From Microbacterium sp. YJN-G (GTDB lineage: Bacteria; Actinomycetota; Actinomycetes; Actinomycetales; Microbacteriaceae): a DNA stretch of 64,000 nt. The notes under the pieces were generated by a model. The model ran no database searches. It was given only the letters and a program-made list of their open reading frames with translations, and had not been told where the DNA came from. The stretch spans positions 2,666,001 to 2,730,000 of the forward strand of contig NZ_CP060402.1 in the NCBI RefSeq assembly GCF_015040615.1, in the 5' to 3' direction. Positions 49,574 through 58,942 of the stretch are shown one piece after another (positions within the stretch are counted from its first letter, which is position 1; each line of letters begins with the position of its first letter). A program made the translations under genes and the position numbers.

Positions 49574-50275
49574 TGCTCGTCGAATGGATCTGGTAGAAGA
49601 CGCCAGACGGCATCAGCCGATTACCGAGAACTACCGACGCAGAACGGCTGAACCCCCGAAAGCGTCGACCCAGCCGTCCCAGTCTTCGCCGACCTCTGCG
49701 TTACGGGCTTGCCCTCGCTGCCCGCGTATGTGCGGACCCCGCGATCACGCTGGACCCGGTTGCCTGAGTGAGCGTCGTGTCACCGAGGAACAGCGCGCGG
49801 ACGTGTTCGGCGTCCACACCCGGGTCAACTGCCGTAACCGGCCCGCCAAGGGGACTACTCGGCTGTTCGCTTGTCCTTGTTCAAGCGTTACCCAACGAAA
49901 GCTTCTAACTCAGCACTCATCGACTGGCGGTTGCGTCCGCAAAGCAGGTGTAGTAGGCAAAATGACCGTCGACCATCGTCAAACTTACTGGACCACTTTC
50001 ATCAGGTCGCGTCGGCACGAAAGGGAAGCATCCAGAGATCGTCGTTGCCAGCAACACTGCCCCAATCGCGAGCATGCTCGCTCTGCTTCTTCTCAACAAC
50101 CGTCATACCTCCCTTCGTGAAGCTCTGCGTCGAATTCAAACCAGTTGGCGCAACGTAATCGCCGACAGCAACTTCTGACTTCGGTATCGCGACTTCACGA
50201 TGAGTTCCTCAGCGACCAGCGTCAATGGTCACCTCCTATTTTGTGAGTCGGCAGATGGGTGGGATTGCGCACGGT
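49574..50275. other. AT-richer region without an intact gene
   Basis: About 700 bp with visibly lower GC than the neighbours, especially 49900-50230. A plus-strand frame across ~49690-49870 has a Cys-rich run (CPRCPRMCGPRDH, VNCRNRPAKG) that resembles no family I know. On the minus strand a short lipoprotein-like ORF is annotated separately. This looks like residue of mobile DNA between the fic and AAA genes. Confidence 0.5.
49917..50099 (-). pseudogene. Lipoprotein N-terminal fragment
   Basis: 60 codons from a TTG at 50099 with GGGAGG 8 nt upstream. Signal RSRASMLAIGAVLLATTISGC ends in a lipobox (TISGC) and is followed by FPFVPTRPDESGPVSLTMVD and GHFAYYTC before a stop. Lipoproteins with such a beginning normally extend for 100 aa or more, so this is probably truncated or frameshifted. 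Confidence 0.4.
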
Positions 50276-51505
50276 TCAGACGTTCGGCCAGTCGCTGGTG
50301 AGGTATGCCTCCACAGCGCGATGCCGGAAGGAGTAGGGCTTGCCCCGGTCGATGATGCCGCGCACAGTGTCGAGGCGCTGCGCGGTGGGGCCGGCATCGG
50401 TGACCTTCTTGAAGCCCATCGCCTCAGCGATGCGTGTGAGCGTGCGCTCGGCGGCCGGCAGCTCCGCCATGGCTTGCAACAGCTGGCGCTCGCGAGCAGG
50501 GAGGCGCTCGAGGATGCGCTCGACGTGCGCGGTTGCCTCACGCTGGGCGCCACGCCAGCCCTGGCGCACCTGGTCCGCGCTGATGGTCTGCGAGGTCCCG
50601 GCGTACCAGGCCTGTTCGCCGGCGAGCTGGAACAGGAACGGCTCGCCGCGGCAGAGGTCGACGATCGCAGCTGCCGCATCGGGGTCCATGCGGACGTGCG
50701 TGGTGCCGCCGCCGTCCGGGACCTCCCAGCCCTCGAGGACGAACTCCTGAAGTGCCTCGGCGAGGTCCTCGTCGTCGATCGCAGAGAGTGTGGTGGTCTT
50801 GAATCGTCGGGCGAAGGTGGCGCCTTTGCGGGCGCCGGCCATGTCCTCGAAGTCGGGCAGACCCGTGAGGTAGACCGCGATGGGCAGCGAGCGGCTGACG
50901 CGGGCGCCGCCGGGCACGTTGACCTCGATCTCGTGCGTGAGGGCGTCGCCGAGGGCGATGAGCAGCTGCGAAAGCGCCTTCTCGTCGGTGATGTTCTGGA
51001 TCTCGTCGATGTGGATGAGCGCCATGACCTGACCGCGAGAAACAGCAGCGACACCGACCTCGATCAGCAGCTCCGTGAGAGCGGAATACGGCTCAGGTCC
51101 GTCGACGCCGCGGAGGGTGAGCGAGATGCCGGAGGCAGCCACGGCCTGCACGCGGGAGATCGCGTCACCGATGCGCTTCTCGCGCGAGGCAGCAAGCCCT
51201 GCGGCATCGGCGAGCTTCAGTACGGCGTCTGCGACGAGCTTGAGCGGATCACTGCCGGCCGGGATGCGCAGCTGCGGGGTGACCCAGTCACCGGCGCGCG
51301 ATGCCTCCTGCGCGATCCGTCGCACGAGAGTGGACTTGCCGAGCCCCGGCTCACCGAGGATCGTCCGGCCTCGCTCAGCGAGACCGGCAAGGCGGCGGGG
51401 GCGGACGACATCGCGCCAGTCGCTCAGCTGTTCAGTGCGTCCTGCCCAGACCTCCGGGATAGTGTCGGAGCCGGGGCTGAAAGGGTTGTCGAGAGCATCG
51501 CGCAT
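50276..51505 (-). CDS. AAA ATP-binding protein with C-terminal winged helix
   Basis: 409 aa from ATG 51505; a long in-frame extension upstream is rejected. MRDALDNPFSPGSDTIP-type start, Walker A TILGEPGLGKSTLVRR (about residues 48-63), Walker B ALIHIDEIQNITDE, sensor-like VYLTGLPDFE, and a C-terminal helical domain with HTH character (ERQLLQAMAELPAAERTLTR, TAQRLDTVRGIIDRG). It resembles AAA_16/ORC-like ATPases encoded in mobile regions. Two palindromic operators overlap its putative promoter. Confidence 0.78.
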   Translation of the reverse strand: MRDALDNPFSPGSDTIPEVWAGRTEQLSDWRDVVRPRRLAGLAERGRTILGEPGLGKSTLVRRIAQEASRAGDWVTPQLRIPAGSDPLKLVADAVLKLADAAGLAASREKRIGDAISRVQAVAASGISLTLRGVDGPEPYSALTELLIEVGVAAVSRGQVMALIHIDEIQNITDEKALSQLLIALGDALTHEIEVNVPGGARVSRSLPIAVYLTGLPDFEDMAGARKGATFARRFKTTTLSAIDDEDLAEALQEFVLEGWEVPDGGGTTHVRMDPDAAAAIVDLCRGEPFLFQLAGEQAWYAGTSQTISADQVRQGWRGAQREATAHVERILERLPARERQLLQAMAELPAAERTLTRIAEAMGFKKVTDAGPTAQRLDTVRGIIDRGKPYSFRHRAVEAYLTSDWPNV

Positions 51506-51508
51506 GCC

Positions 51509-51551
51509 GATAACTTTATCAGTATGCAGCCCTCTCGATAAGGTTATCGAG
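51509..51551. promoter_or_regulatory. Twin palindromic operators of the AAA gene
   Basis: GATAA-CT-TTATC (51509-51520) lies directly before the ATG and covers a minus-strand TAAAGT -10; CTCGATAA-GG-TTATCGAG (51534-51551) covers the -35 zone. The two sites share GATAA/TTATC arms with a 2-bp centre, ~27 bp apart centre to centre. Confidence 0.65.
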
Positions 51552-51836
51552 CGAACAGGTGGCACTCGTCGGCACCCGCACGGCGAGGACGACACAACTG
51601 TGTCGATCGCCCAGGACAACCCGGGATGTTCGACTACGCCGACCAGCCCGCAACGCAGCCACCACCCCAGCCGAGGAACCCCTCGGACCAGCCCTCTACG
51701 ACACCGGCCTCGACGCCACTGAAGGCCTCTGGCTCCGCTCAGGATGGGCAGGACGCACATGACACGCCCGACCCCATCCACACGTTCTTGCCAATAACCC
51801 TGCACCACGGATGCACCACGTTGCCAGCCAATACGC
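51552..51836. other. Intergenic, no gene recognised
   Basis: About 285 bp; plus-strand frames end in PALYDTGLDATEGLWLRSG, possibly the tail of a lost gene. No start, SD or family can be supported. Confidence 0.35.
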
Positions 51837-51864
51837 GAAAACCCCCGATTTCTCGGGGGTTTTC
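51837..51864. terminator. Hairpin terminator beside att-like module A
   Basis: GAAAACCCCCGA / TCGGGGGTTTTC, perfect 12-bp stem, 4-nt loop; A/T tracts on both sides allow function in either direction. Confidence 0.8.
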
Positions 51865-51865
51865 A

Positions 51866-52004
51866 TGGCGGTGACGGTGGGATTTGAACTCATACCCCAC
51901 GACATTTCGCGGGTGTGCGAGGCGGTTCTCCCCCGTGTTTCCGCGGAAGTTGACCTTTCCTTTATGTGCCGCGCACGGTCTGTCGTGACGCGTCCTTTCC
52001 CACA
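51866..52004 (-). repeat. att-like module A (tRNA 3' end plus arm element)
   Basis: On the minus strand the core (51866-51889) reads GTTCAAATCCCACCGTCACC-GCCA, the T-loop and acceptor 3' strand of a tRNA with discriminator G and encoded CCA, as in tRNA-Ser. No 5' half is present. TGTGGGAAAGG (51994-52004, minus) lies 105 bp away. The same elements, with the same spacing and partial identity in between, recur at 62372-62511. Confidence 0.65.
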
Positions 52005-52044
52005 GTCATACCCACGCAACGCCTTAGGGCGCGCATCAGCGAGA

Positions 52045-52084
52045 GGCCCTGTGAACTCCAGATTCTCCTCAAGTTCACAGGGCC
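52045..52084 (-). terminator. Terminator of the dextranase gene
   Basis: GGCCCTGTGAACT (52045-52057) pairs perfectly with AGTTCACAGGGCC (52072-52084), loop 14 nt, immediately after the minus-strand stop at 52093. Confidence 0.8.
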
Positions 52085-52092
52085 GCGGCGCG

Positions 52093-55000
52093 CTAGCGGA
52101 CCGTGCTCGCTTGCGCAGCGGAGACAGTGACCGGCACAGGCACCTCTTCCACGGTCCCTCCGGGCGCCTCGGCGGTGAGAACAGTCGAACGCGGCGGCAG
52201 CCCGGGACGACTGAATTCGACGTCGTAGGTCTCGGTGACGCCGGGCGCGAGGTCGCCGAGATCGAACGCGTCGAAGGCGGTGCGCAGATCGAGGGCCACG
52301 CTGGTGTCACCGTTGTTGGTGATGGTGAGTGACAGCGTGCGGGTGCTCTTGGTCTTCGTCGTCGCCGCCTCGACGTCCACGTCGACGATCACCTCTGCAC
52401 TGTCGAGCTTGACGTAGGGAGCGATCACGGGTCCTCGCGTCCAGTCCATGACGCGGGACTGCGGCGCCTCACCGGACATGATGTCAAGCGCGTTCGAATC
52501 GCTCGTGTCGGTGTCGCGGGAGTCGAGTGCATCGGTCCATTCGCCGGCACCTCCACCAACGCGGTACGGTCCCACGAACCAGGGGCATCCCACCGCCTGT
52601 GCGCACTCTGCGCTGTAGACGGGGCGGATGTTGCCGACGCCTTCACCTTCCTCGGCGCCACTGAACATCGAAACCTGGTAGCCGACGTTCTGCAGGTCGA
52701 CGTCGGCGAGCAGCGCGGCGGGCACCGACGCGATGATCTTCCCTGACGGGTCGACATCCAGATCCACGGCGCCGATCCGTTGCTGGTCGGGTGCATAAAC
52801 TCCCCCGCCGAACCTGGACGACTCGTACCGTCCGTCCGCGACGATGGCGTACTTCCATGCGCCCTCAGCAGACATGTTGGTCCCTGGAAGGAGCGAGGTC
52901 GTCTCTGACGATCGCCCGTCGCGGAGGTAGATGTTCAGCCGCTGGGTGCTCATGCCGTCGCCACCCCAGGGGTTGTTGATCGCTCCTTCGGTGGAAGTGA
53001 CGAATCGGATGGTGTCCCCGTCGCGGTAGACCTCGAGTGCGGTCAGGTCGAAGCTGCCTGGGTTGAAGGCGCTGTCCGTGGGATAGGTGTAGCTGCCCGG
53101 CCCATCGTCGTCGCCGGCGGGGTCCGTGATCTGACCGATCCGCTCTCCGAGGGCGGTGATGGTACGCCGCTCGACCGTCATCACCCCGTTCTCGGCGGTG
53201 GCAGTGATCACGATCCGGTTGGTGATCGCCGGCAGAGTGATGGCGACCGCAAAGGCTCCGTCCGTGATCTCGCCGGTCGCTTCGACGCCGTTGACGCGCA
53301 CGGTGACGGTGTCGGCATCGGTGGTTCCGCGGACGACGACGTCGCGTGAGGTAGCGACGGACCCGTCAGCGAGCCCTTCGATATCGAGTGCGGGCGCGGA
53401 CCCGATCGGCTGATCGTCGCTGGTGGCGTTCCAGCTTTCCCAGGTGTCGCCGTCGAAGTCCAGCCGTCCGAGCTCGTCACTGGCCCAGTTGTCCCCGGCT
53501 TTCAGGACGGACACGCCACCGACGGTGTAGTTGTAAAGACGGATGCCGTTACCGTCTGACATCTCGTTCCCGATGGTCACCTTGGTGCCGGTGCGGTCGG
53601 AGTGCCGCTTCAACAGGCTGGCCTGCGACCCGAGGTCGAGATCATTCCATTCGTCGACGGCGAAGTCCTCGATGTTGATGTTCTCCGTCTCGGACAGCGC
53701 GAAGATCCGGATGCCGCAGTTGAGCGCACCTTCGACGCGAGTGTCGGTGAAGGTCATGTTCCGGACTGTCGTGTCGGGGTTTGCCCTGTCGGTGGCCCCC
53801 ATGTCCTCGTAGTGGGTGGAGGAGTTGAACACGCAGGTGTTGTACTTCACGTCCTTCCAGTACATGCGGTTGTGGATGATGTCGGTATTGGTTACGGAGA
53901 CGCCGTCGATGTCGCGCGGGGTCCAGCCCCACTGGATGACAGGGCCGTTCTCGTTCTTCCAGATCACGGTGTCTTCGATCTGAACGTCGCTGTGGTACAT
54001 CTTCAGCACGTCGTCGTTGGCGTGGAAGAAGGTGCTGTCCATGCGGCCGCCGGGGTACAGCTCGATGCCGTCGGTCTGCCAGTACCAGCTGCCCACCTGC
54101 TTGTAGTTCTCGACGTCCATCTGAAAGTCGCGCACGGGGATCTCGGTGGCGCCGTCATGGGCGTAGACGACGAACGAGTGATAGGGCGGCTCGTTGATCG
54201 TGATTCCCTGCAGGTCCAGCGACTGACCCGTGTTCGAGGACTCGAACTGGAGCATCTTCACGCAGTCGACGTGGCAGTTCTCGTTGACGTTGTGCTGGTA
54301 GCCGTTCGTGGTGTCCGGCTCGTAGACGTACTGCTCGCCGGAGAGGACGCCGAGCCCCGTCACCTTGTACTCGCTTTGGGTGTCGTGAAGGAACCTGAAG
54401 GCGCCTTTCACGTAGGCGCCGGGCGCGAGGTACACCCACCTCACGCTCTCGGGGAGGACGGCGTGATAATCGGGTCCCATGTAGTACGTGCCGGGGCCGA
54501 AGTAGAGGATCTCCTCTTCGATACCGCCCAGGTCATTCACCAGTCCGGGCTCAGGGCGGTGAATGGTTCCCGACTGCTCCGTAGGGATGAGCCGCTCGGC
54601 TTCGGCTCCGGTGAGTGCGGGGTTCGCGAAGATCATCATCGAGTTCTGAGGCTCGGTGTGGATCGCCCGGTTGCCTTCGGATTCGGTGGTGAGTGCTCCG
54701 CTGGTGCCGCTCATGTCGTTGTATGCGGTGATCAGCTGCGGGTCGAACTCGACAGAGAAGCGCAGCCCATCCTCGACGAAGGGAACCTTGACTCGGATCG
54801 TGGATGCGTCCACGAGCTCCTTCTCAAGCCCCAGATCGGTGGGACGGATCGTGACCTCGTCTGCGGAGGTGATTGTCTGTCCGGTGGTGAGGGTGACATC
54901 GACCCACACGTCGGCGGCGTACTCGAAGCTGGACCAGCTCATGGTGAGATCAGCGGCTGAGGAGAATTCGGCGCCATCCTCTTCGGTGTAGCCGAGCTTG

Positions 55001-55269
55001 TCCTTGCCGCTGCGGGGAACGCTCATGTACACGAACGAGTCGTGCGCGGTCGCCGGCTCTGCAACGACGGTGACAGCAGCGTCGTAGAACGGCGACTGCC
55101 GCACCTGATCGTCGGCGATCGGCTCGGTCGTGGCCACGGCATTCTCGTGCCCCCACGTCGTCAACGGGTCCATAGATGATGCGGCAGCGGGCGCTACGGC
55201 TGTGAGCAGCGAGCCGAGGAGCGCGGCGATGCCGACCACTCCCCACTTCGCCAGGGGTGTGCGGTTCAT
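52093..55269 (-). CDS. Secreted GH49 dextranase with glucodextranase-type C-terminal module
   Basis: 1058 aa. Signal peptide (LAKWGVVGIAALLGSLLTAV... APAAAS). N-terminal beta-sandwich to ~residue 230, then a right-handed beta-helix with GH49 signatures: YFGPGTYYMGPDYHAVLPES, WVYLAPGAYVKGAF, GLGVLSGEQYVYEPDT, GSWYWQTDGIELYPGG and FFHANDDVLKMYHSD, supplying the three catalytic Asp. Residues ~660-720 form an Ig-like domain. Then DPAGDDDGPGSYTYPTD and GSFDLTALEVYRDGD match the C-terminal module of glucodextranase, a likely dextran-binding or surface-targeting domain. It endo-cleaves alpha-1,6-glucan to isomalto-oligosaccharides for the adjacent importer. Confidence 0.88.
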   Translation of the reverse strand: MNRTPLAKWGVVGIAALLGSLLTAVAPAAASSMDPLTTWGHENAVATTEPIADDQVRQSPFYDAAVTVVAEPATAHDSFVYMSVPRSGKDKLGYTEEDGAEFSSAADLTMSWSSFEYAADVWVDVTLTTGQTITSADEVTIRPTDLGLEKELVDASTIRVKVPFVEDGLRFSVEFDPQLITAYNDMSGTSGALTTESEGNRAIHTEPQNSMMIFANPALTGAEAERLIPTEQSGTIHRPEPGLVNDLGGIEEEILYFGPGTYYMGPDYHAVLPESVRWVYLAPGAYVKGAFRFLHDTQSEYKVTGLGVLSGEQYVYEPDTTNGYQHNVNENCHVDCVKMLQFESSNTGQSLDLQGITINEPPYHSFVVYAHDGATEIPVRDFQMDVENYKQVGSWYWQTDGIELYPGGRMDSTFFHANDDVLKMYHSDVQIEDTVIWKNENGPVIQWGWTPRDIDGVSVTNTDIIHNRMYWKDVKYNTCVFNSSTHYEDMGATDRANPDTTVRNMTFTDTRVEGALNCGIRIFALSETENINIEDFAVDEWNDLDLGSQASLLKRHSDRTGTKVTIGNEMSDGNGIRLYNYTVGGVSVLKAGDNWASDELGRLDFDGDTWESWNATSDDQPIGSAPALDIEGLADGSVATSRDVVVRGTTDADTVTVRVNGVEATGEITDGAFAVAITLPAITNRIVITATAENGVMTVERRTITALGERIGQITDPAGDDDGPGSYTYPTDSAFNPGSFDLTALEVYRDGDTIRFVTSTEGAINNPWGGDGMSTQRLNIYLRDGRSSETTSLLPGTNMSAEGAWKYAIVADGRYESSRFGGGVYAPDQQRIGAVDLDVDPSGKIIASVPAALLADVDLQNVGYQVSMFSGAEEGEGVGNIRPVYSAECAQAVGCPWFVGPYRVGGGAGEWTDALDSRDTDTSDSNALDIMSGEAPQSRVMDWTRGPVIAPYVKLDSAEVIVDVDVEAATTKTKSTRTLSLTITNNGDTSVALDLRTAFDAFDLGDLAPGVTETYDVEFSRPGLPPRSTVLTAEAPGGTVEEVPVPVTVSAAQASTVR

Positions 55270-55323
55270 GTCAGAAGTCCCTTCAGAACGTCGTTGTCGT
55301 GATGGCGAGAGTCAGGTGGGTGT

Positions 55324-57045
55324 TCAGTCCGCGCGAGCGGCGAGCACCCGGGCCTCCCAGGGCGCGAACCGTGCCCCCGGGGAAGGTTGCATGTTGGTGA
55401 GGAGGACTGTGGAGCGCAGCCACGCGTCAGGTAGCGCGACCTCTCGCGGTTCGTTCGAGAGATTGGTCGCCACGAACAAGCGGTCGTTGCCAAGGGTGCG
55501 TTCGAACGCGAAGACGGCGGGATCTCCCAGGTCGAGTCGCGCGAAGTCGCCGTGGGCGACGACCTCGCGTTCGTGACGGAGCGCGATCAGATGGCGGTAG
55601 TAGTTGAATACGGAGCGGGGATCCTCGTACTGGGCCCGGGCGTTGAGCCACGTGTGGTTGGGGTTGACGTCGATCCACGGCGCACCGGAGGTGAACCCTG
55701 CGTGGGGGGACGCATCCCATTGCACTGGTGTGCGCGCGTTGTCGCGTCCGTTGCGCCGCATTCCGTCGAGCACGTGTTCGGCGGCGAGTCCGAGCGGGCC
55801 GGACCGGGCGAAGTAGTTGAGGCTCTCCACGTCACGGAATGTGTGGAGTTCGGGGAAGAATCCGTTGGTCATCCCGATCTCCTCGCCCTGGTAGATGAAG
55901 GGCGTGCCGCGCTGGAGGTGGAGCATCGTCGCCAGGGCCGTCGCCGACTCGCGCCAATGGTCGCGGTCGTTGCCGAACCGGGACACGGTGCGCGGCTGAT
56001 CATGGTTGGACAGGTAGAGGCTGTTCCACCCGCGTTCTGCCAGCGCGTTCTGCCACTTGGTCAAGGAGTCCGCGAGAGCACCCGCGTTCAATGGGCGCGG
56101 GTCGAACTTGTTGCGCCCGTGATCCAGGCCGACGTGTTCGAACTGGAACACCATGTTCAGTTCGCCGCGCGCGGCGTCCGTGGCGAGGAGTGCTTCTTCG
56201 GTGCTCACCCCCGGCATTTCACCGACGGTGAGGAGAGCTTCTCGTCCGGTGAAAACCTCGCGGTTCATCTCCTGGAGGTACTCGTGCAACCGCGGGCCGT
56301 GGGAGTAGTGCGGGAACCCATCGCCGAGTCCGGTCAGCGGGTCGGGTTCGGCATCCGGCAGGGTGATGTCTTTGGAGATGAGGTTGATGACGTCCATCCG
56401 GAATCCGTCGACGCCACGATCCAGCCACCACCGCATCATCGAGTACACCGCTTGGCGGACTTCGGGGTTCTCCCAGTTGAGATCCGGCTGCTTGCGGTCG
56501 AACAGGTGCAGGTAGTACTGACCCGTCGTGGGATCGAGGGTCCAGGTCGGTCCGGAGAAGAAGGACTCCCAGTTGGTCGGCTCTGCACCGACCGTGCCGG
56601 CGTCATGACCTGGCCGCGGCTCGCGCCACCAGTACCAGTCCCGCTTGGGGTTGTCGAGCGAGGCGCGCGACTCGAGGAACCAGGGGTGCTCGTCGGAGGT
56701 GTGGTTGACGACGAGGTCCATGACCAGCCTCATGCCGCGAGCATGCAGGTCGCCGATCAGCTCGTCGAGGTCGTCGAGGGTTCCGAACAGCGGGTCGATC
56801 GCCTGGTAGTCGCTGATGTCGTAGCCCGCATCGGCATGTGGCGATCGGTAGACGGGGGACAGCCAGATGACGTCCACCCCGAGGCGTTGCAGGTGGTCGA
56901 GGCGGCTGATGATCCCGCGCAGGTCGCCGATGCCGTCGCCGTCGGCGTCGGCGAAGCTCCTCGGGTAGACCTGGTAGACGACGGCGGACTTCCACCAGTC
57001 CTTCGTCGGGGGTGTCGCGAGTGCGGCAGGCGCGGTGAGGCTCAT
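55324..57045 (-). CDS. GH13 oligo-1,6-glucosidase
   Basis: 573 aa. Start WWKSAVVYQVYPRSFADADG, MDLVVNHTSDEHPWF (region I), KQPDLNWENPEV with the QPDLN signature of alpha-1,6-active members, DGFRMDVINLISKD with the Asp nucleophile followed by Val (typical of oligo-1,6-glucosidase), VGEMPG (acid/base Glu) and YLSNHDQPR. No signal peptide, so it degrades imported isomaltose and isomalto-oligosaccharides in the cytosol. The ATG overlaps the MalG-type permease stop (ATGA), third in the order of transport genes to enzyme. Confidence 0.93.
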   Translation of the reverse strand: MSLTAPAALATPPTKDWWKSAVVYQVYPRSFADADGDGIGDLRGIISRLDHLQRLGVDVIWLSPVYRSPHADAGYDISDYQAIDPLFGTLDDLDELIGDLHARGMRLVMDLVVNHTSDEHPWFLESRASLDNPKRDWYWWREPRPGHDAGTVGAEPTNWESFFSGPTWTLDPTTGQYYLHLFDRKQPDLNWENPEVRQAVYSMMRWWLDRGVDGFRMDVINLISKDITLPDAEPDPLTGLGDGFPHYSHGPRLHEYLQEMNREVFTGREALLTVGEMPGVSTEEALLATDAARGELNMVFQFEHVGLDHGRNKFDPRPLNAGALADSLTKWQNALAERGWNSLYLSNHDQPRTVSRFGNDRDHWRESATALATMLHLQRGTPFIYQGEEIGMTNGFFPELHTFRDVESLNYFARSGPLGLAAEHVLDGMRRNGRDNARTPVQWDASPHAGFTSGAPWIDVNPNHTWLNARAQYEDPRSVFNYYRHLIALRHEREVVAHGDFARLDLGDPAVFAFERTLGNDRLFVATNLSNEPREVALPDAWLRSTVLLTNMQPSPGARFAPWEARVLAARAD

Positions 57046-57944
57046 TTGACGGCTCCGAGGTTGACTCCGCGCATCAGCGTGCGCTGGAAGAGGATGAAGA
57101 AGATCAGGGCGGGCAGGATGCCGGCCAGCGACGCCGCTGCGAGCGCGGTCGGGTCGCTGGTGTATTGACCGCTCAGCGCACCGAGCGCGACCGACACGGT
57201 CTGGTTCGCTGCACTGGGCAGCAGCACCAGCGGCAGGAAGAAGTCGTTCCAGGTCCAGATGAAGAAGAACGTCACCAGAACCGCGAGGGTGGGGCGGGTC
57301 AGCGGGAAGACGATGTGCCATAGCACCTGGCGTCGGGTCGCGCCGTCGATCCTTGCGGCCTCGAGGACCTCCTGGGGGAAGGCGCCGAGGACGGAGGACA
57401 GCATGTAGGTTCCGAACGCGCTCTGCAGCACTGCGAGGATCAGGATCACGCCGAGCTGGGTGTCGTAGAGGCCCAGCTCGCGGGTCACGATGAACAGGGG
57501 GTAGACGAGCGCTTCTTGCGGGATCGTGAATGCGAGCATGAAGACGGCGAGCACCCACACACGACCCTTGATGCGGCCGATGCCGATCGCGAAGGCGCTG
57601 AGCAGGCTGATCGCCGCGGCCAGGAGGGCGACGCTTCCGCTGATCACCACGCTGTTCAACAGCTTCTCGTTGAAGTCGACGCCAATCCAGAAATCGACGA
57701 TGGCCGTGAAGTCGAGCTGGGTCGGAATGGTGATCGGGCCGGTTTCGATGTACTCCGCGCCGGGCTTGAACGCGTTGATGAGCGCCAGCCAGAACGGGAA
57801 GAGCATCAACAGGGCGCAGCCGAACAGAACGGTCACGACGACCCATGCGCTGACACCGCGACGCGTGCGGTTGCGTTTGTTCTTGCCCGGTGTGCGGGCG
57901 GGAACGGTGGCGGGAGTGGCCAATTCCAAGCTGGTGGCGGTCAT
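57042..57944 (-). CDS. Carbohydrate ABC transporter permease (MalG type)
   Basis: 300 aa, six membrane helices after a basic 30-aa N-terminus. The EAA loop EAARIDGATRRQVLWHIVFP contacts the ATPase. Upstream permease stop overlaps its ATG (ATGA). With the second permease and the binding protein it imports dextran-derived isomalto-oligosaccharides; no ATPase gene is in the cluster, so a shared MsiK/UgpC-type ATPase elsewhere must power it. Confidence 0.92.
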   Translation of the reverse strand: MTATSLELATPATVPARTPGKNKRNRTRRGVSAWVVVTVLFGCALLMLFPFWLALINAFKPGAEYIETGPITIPTQLDFTAIVDFWIGVDFNEKLLNSVVISGSVALLAAAISLLSAFAIGIGRIKGRVWVLAVFMLAFTIPQEALVYPLFIVTRELGLYDTQLGVILILAVLQSAFGTYMLSSVLGAFPQEVLEAARIDGATRRQVLWHIVFPLTRPTLAVLVTFFFIWTWNDFFLPLVLLPSAANQTVSVALGALSGQYTSDPTALAAASLAGILPALIFFILFQRTLMRGVNLGAVK

Positions 57945-58882
57945 TTCTCGAACCCTTCGGCGTTCCGCGTCTGGAACAGCAGCAGGCTGACGGCGAGGAC
58001 GGTCACCACGAGCGCCAGGACTGTGGCGACAGCGGCGCCGTAGCCGACCTGGGTGGTGGTGAAGAAGTTGTAGAACGAGAAGTACGCCGGCACCATGGTG
58101 CTCGTTCCCGGCCCTCCGCGGGTGAGGACGAAGATGGGGGCGAAGACCTTCAGGGCTGCCACGCTCGTGGTGATGATCACCACCGCGATTTCAGGACGCA
58201 GCTGGTTGAGGGTGATGACGCGGAAGCGGGTGATCCATCCGGCCCCGTCGAGTTCGGCCGCTTCGTGCAGCGCGGGGTCGACGCGCGAGAGACCTGCCAT
58301 GAAGATGACGACCGTGTATCCGATCTGAAGCCAGATCAGCACGTTGATCACGGCGTAGATCGCCACATCGGAGTCTCCGAGCCAGTTCTGCCGAAGCGCA
58401 CCGAGACCGACCGTGTCGAGGATGCTGTTGAGAATGCCGTACTCCGGCTGATACATCCACTTCCACAGCACACCGGCGACGGCGATGGGGAGGATCTGCG
58501 GCAGGTAGAACATGCCGCGCAGCAGGCTTGAGGTGCGGGCCCCGAAGCGGGGCGAGATGAAGTCGAACAGCAGTGCAGCGACGAGGACGCCGATAGCGGT
58601 CGGGATGATCGCCATCGCCACGATGAAGACGAGACTGTTGACGAATGAGGTCCAGAAGGTGGGGTCGGCAAGGAGCCGGGTGTAGTTGTCGAGGCCGATG
58701 AACTGGGGAGTACCGACGCCGCGGAAGCGCGTGAAGCTCAGGTAGACGTTCATCCCGAAGGGGACGAGTACGACGGCGGCGAAGCCGATGGCTCCGGGCA
58801 GGAGGTAGCCCCAGTACCCGCCGGCGGGTTCGAGCCCGGGTCGGCCGCGTCTTGTGACGCGTCGGGTGGTCAGCATGGTCAT
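57941..58882 (-). CDS. Carbohydrate ABC transporter permease (MalF type)
   Basis: 313 aa, start ATG 58882 with GAGGGA upstream. Six helices, the sugar-permease start GYWGYLLPGAIGFAAVVLVP, and an EAA motif HEAAELDGAGWITRFRVITL. Partner of the MalG-type permease. About 60 bp separate it from the upstream binding-protein stop, consistent with one transcript. Confidence 0.92.
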   Translation of the reverse strand: MTMLTTRRVTRRGRPGLEPAGGYWGYLLPGAIGFAAVVLVPFGMNVYLSFTRFRGVGTPQFIGLDNYTRLLADPTFWTSFVNSLVFIVAMAIIPTAIGVLVAALLFDFISPRFGARTSSLLRGMFYLPQILPIAVAGVLWKWMYQPEYGILNSILDTVGLGALRQNWLGDSDVAIYAVINVLIWLQIGYTVVIFMAGLSRVDPALHEAAELDGAGWITRFRVITLNQLRPEIAVVIITTSVAALKVFAPIFVLTRGGPGTSTMVPAYFSFYNFFTTTQVGYGAAVATVLALVVTVLAVSLLLFQTRNAEGFEK

Positions 58883-58942
58883 GATGTCATTCCCTCGGGA
58901 CCGGTGTGCGGTGGCGGTAGGCCGCCACCGCACACATGGCGG

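Noticed and set aside
49584..50120. A 178-codon plus-strand gene in the AT-richer region
   Set aside because: No SD, no family match and no consistent coding character; only noted as a Cys-rich frame.
51866..51889. A tRNA gene on the minus strand
   Set aside because: Only the T-loop and acceptor 3' strand with CCA are present; no D-arm, anticodon or 5' acceptor strand precedes it. The same applies to copies at 61823 and 62372.
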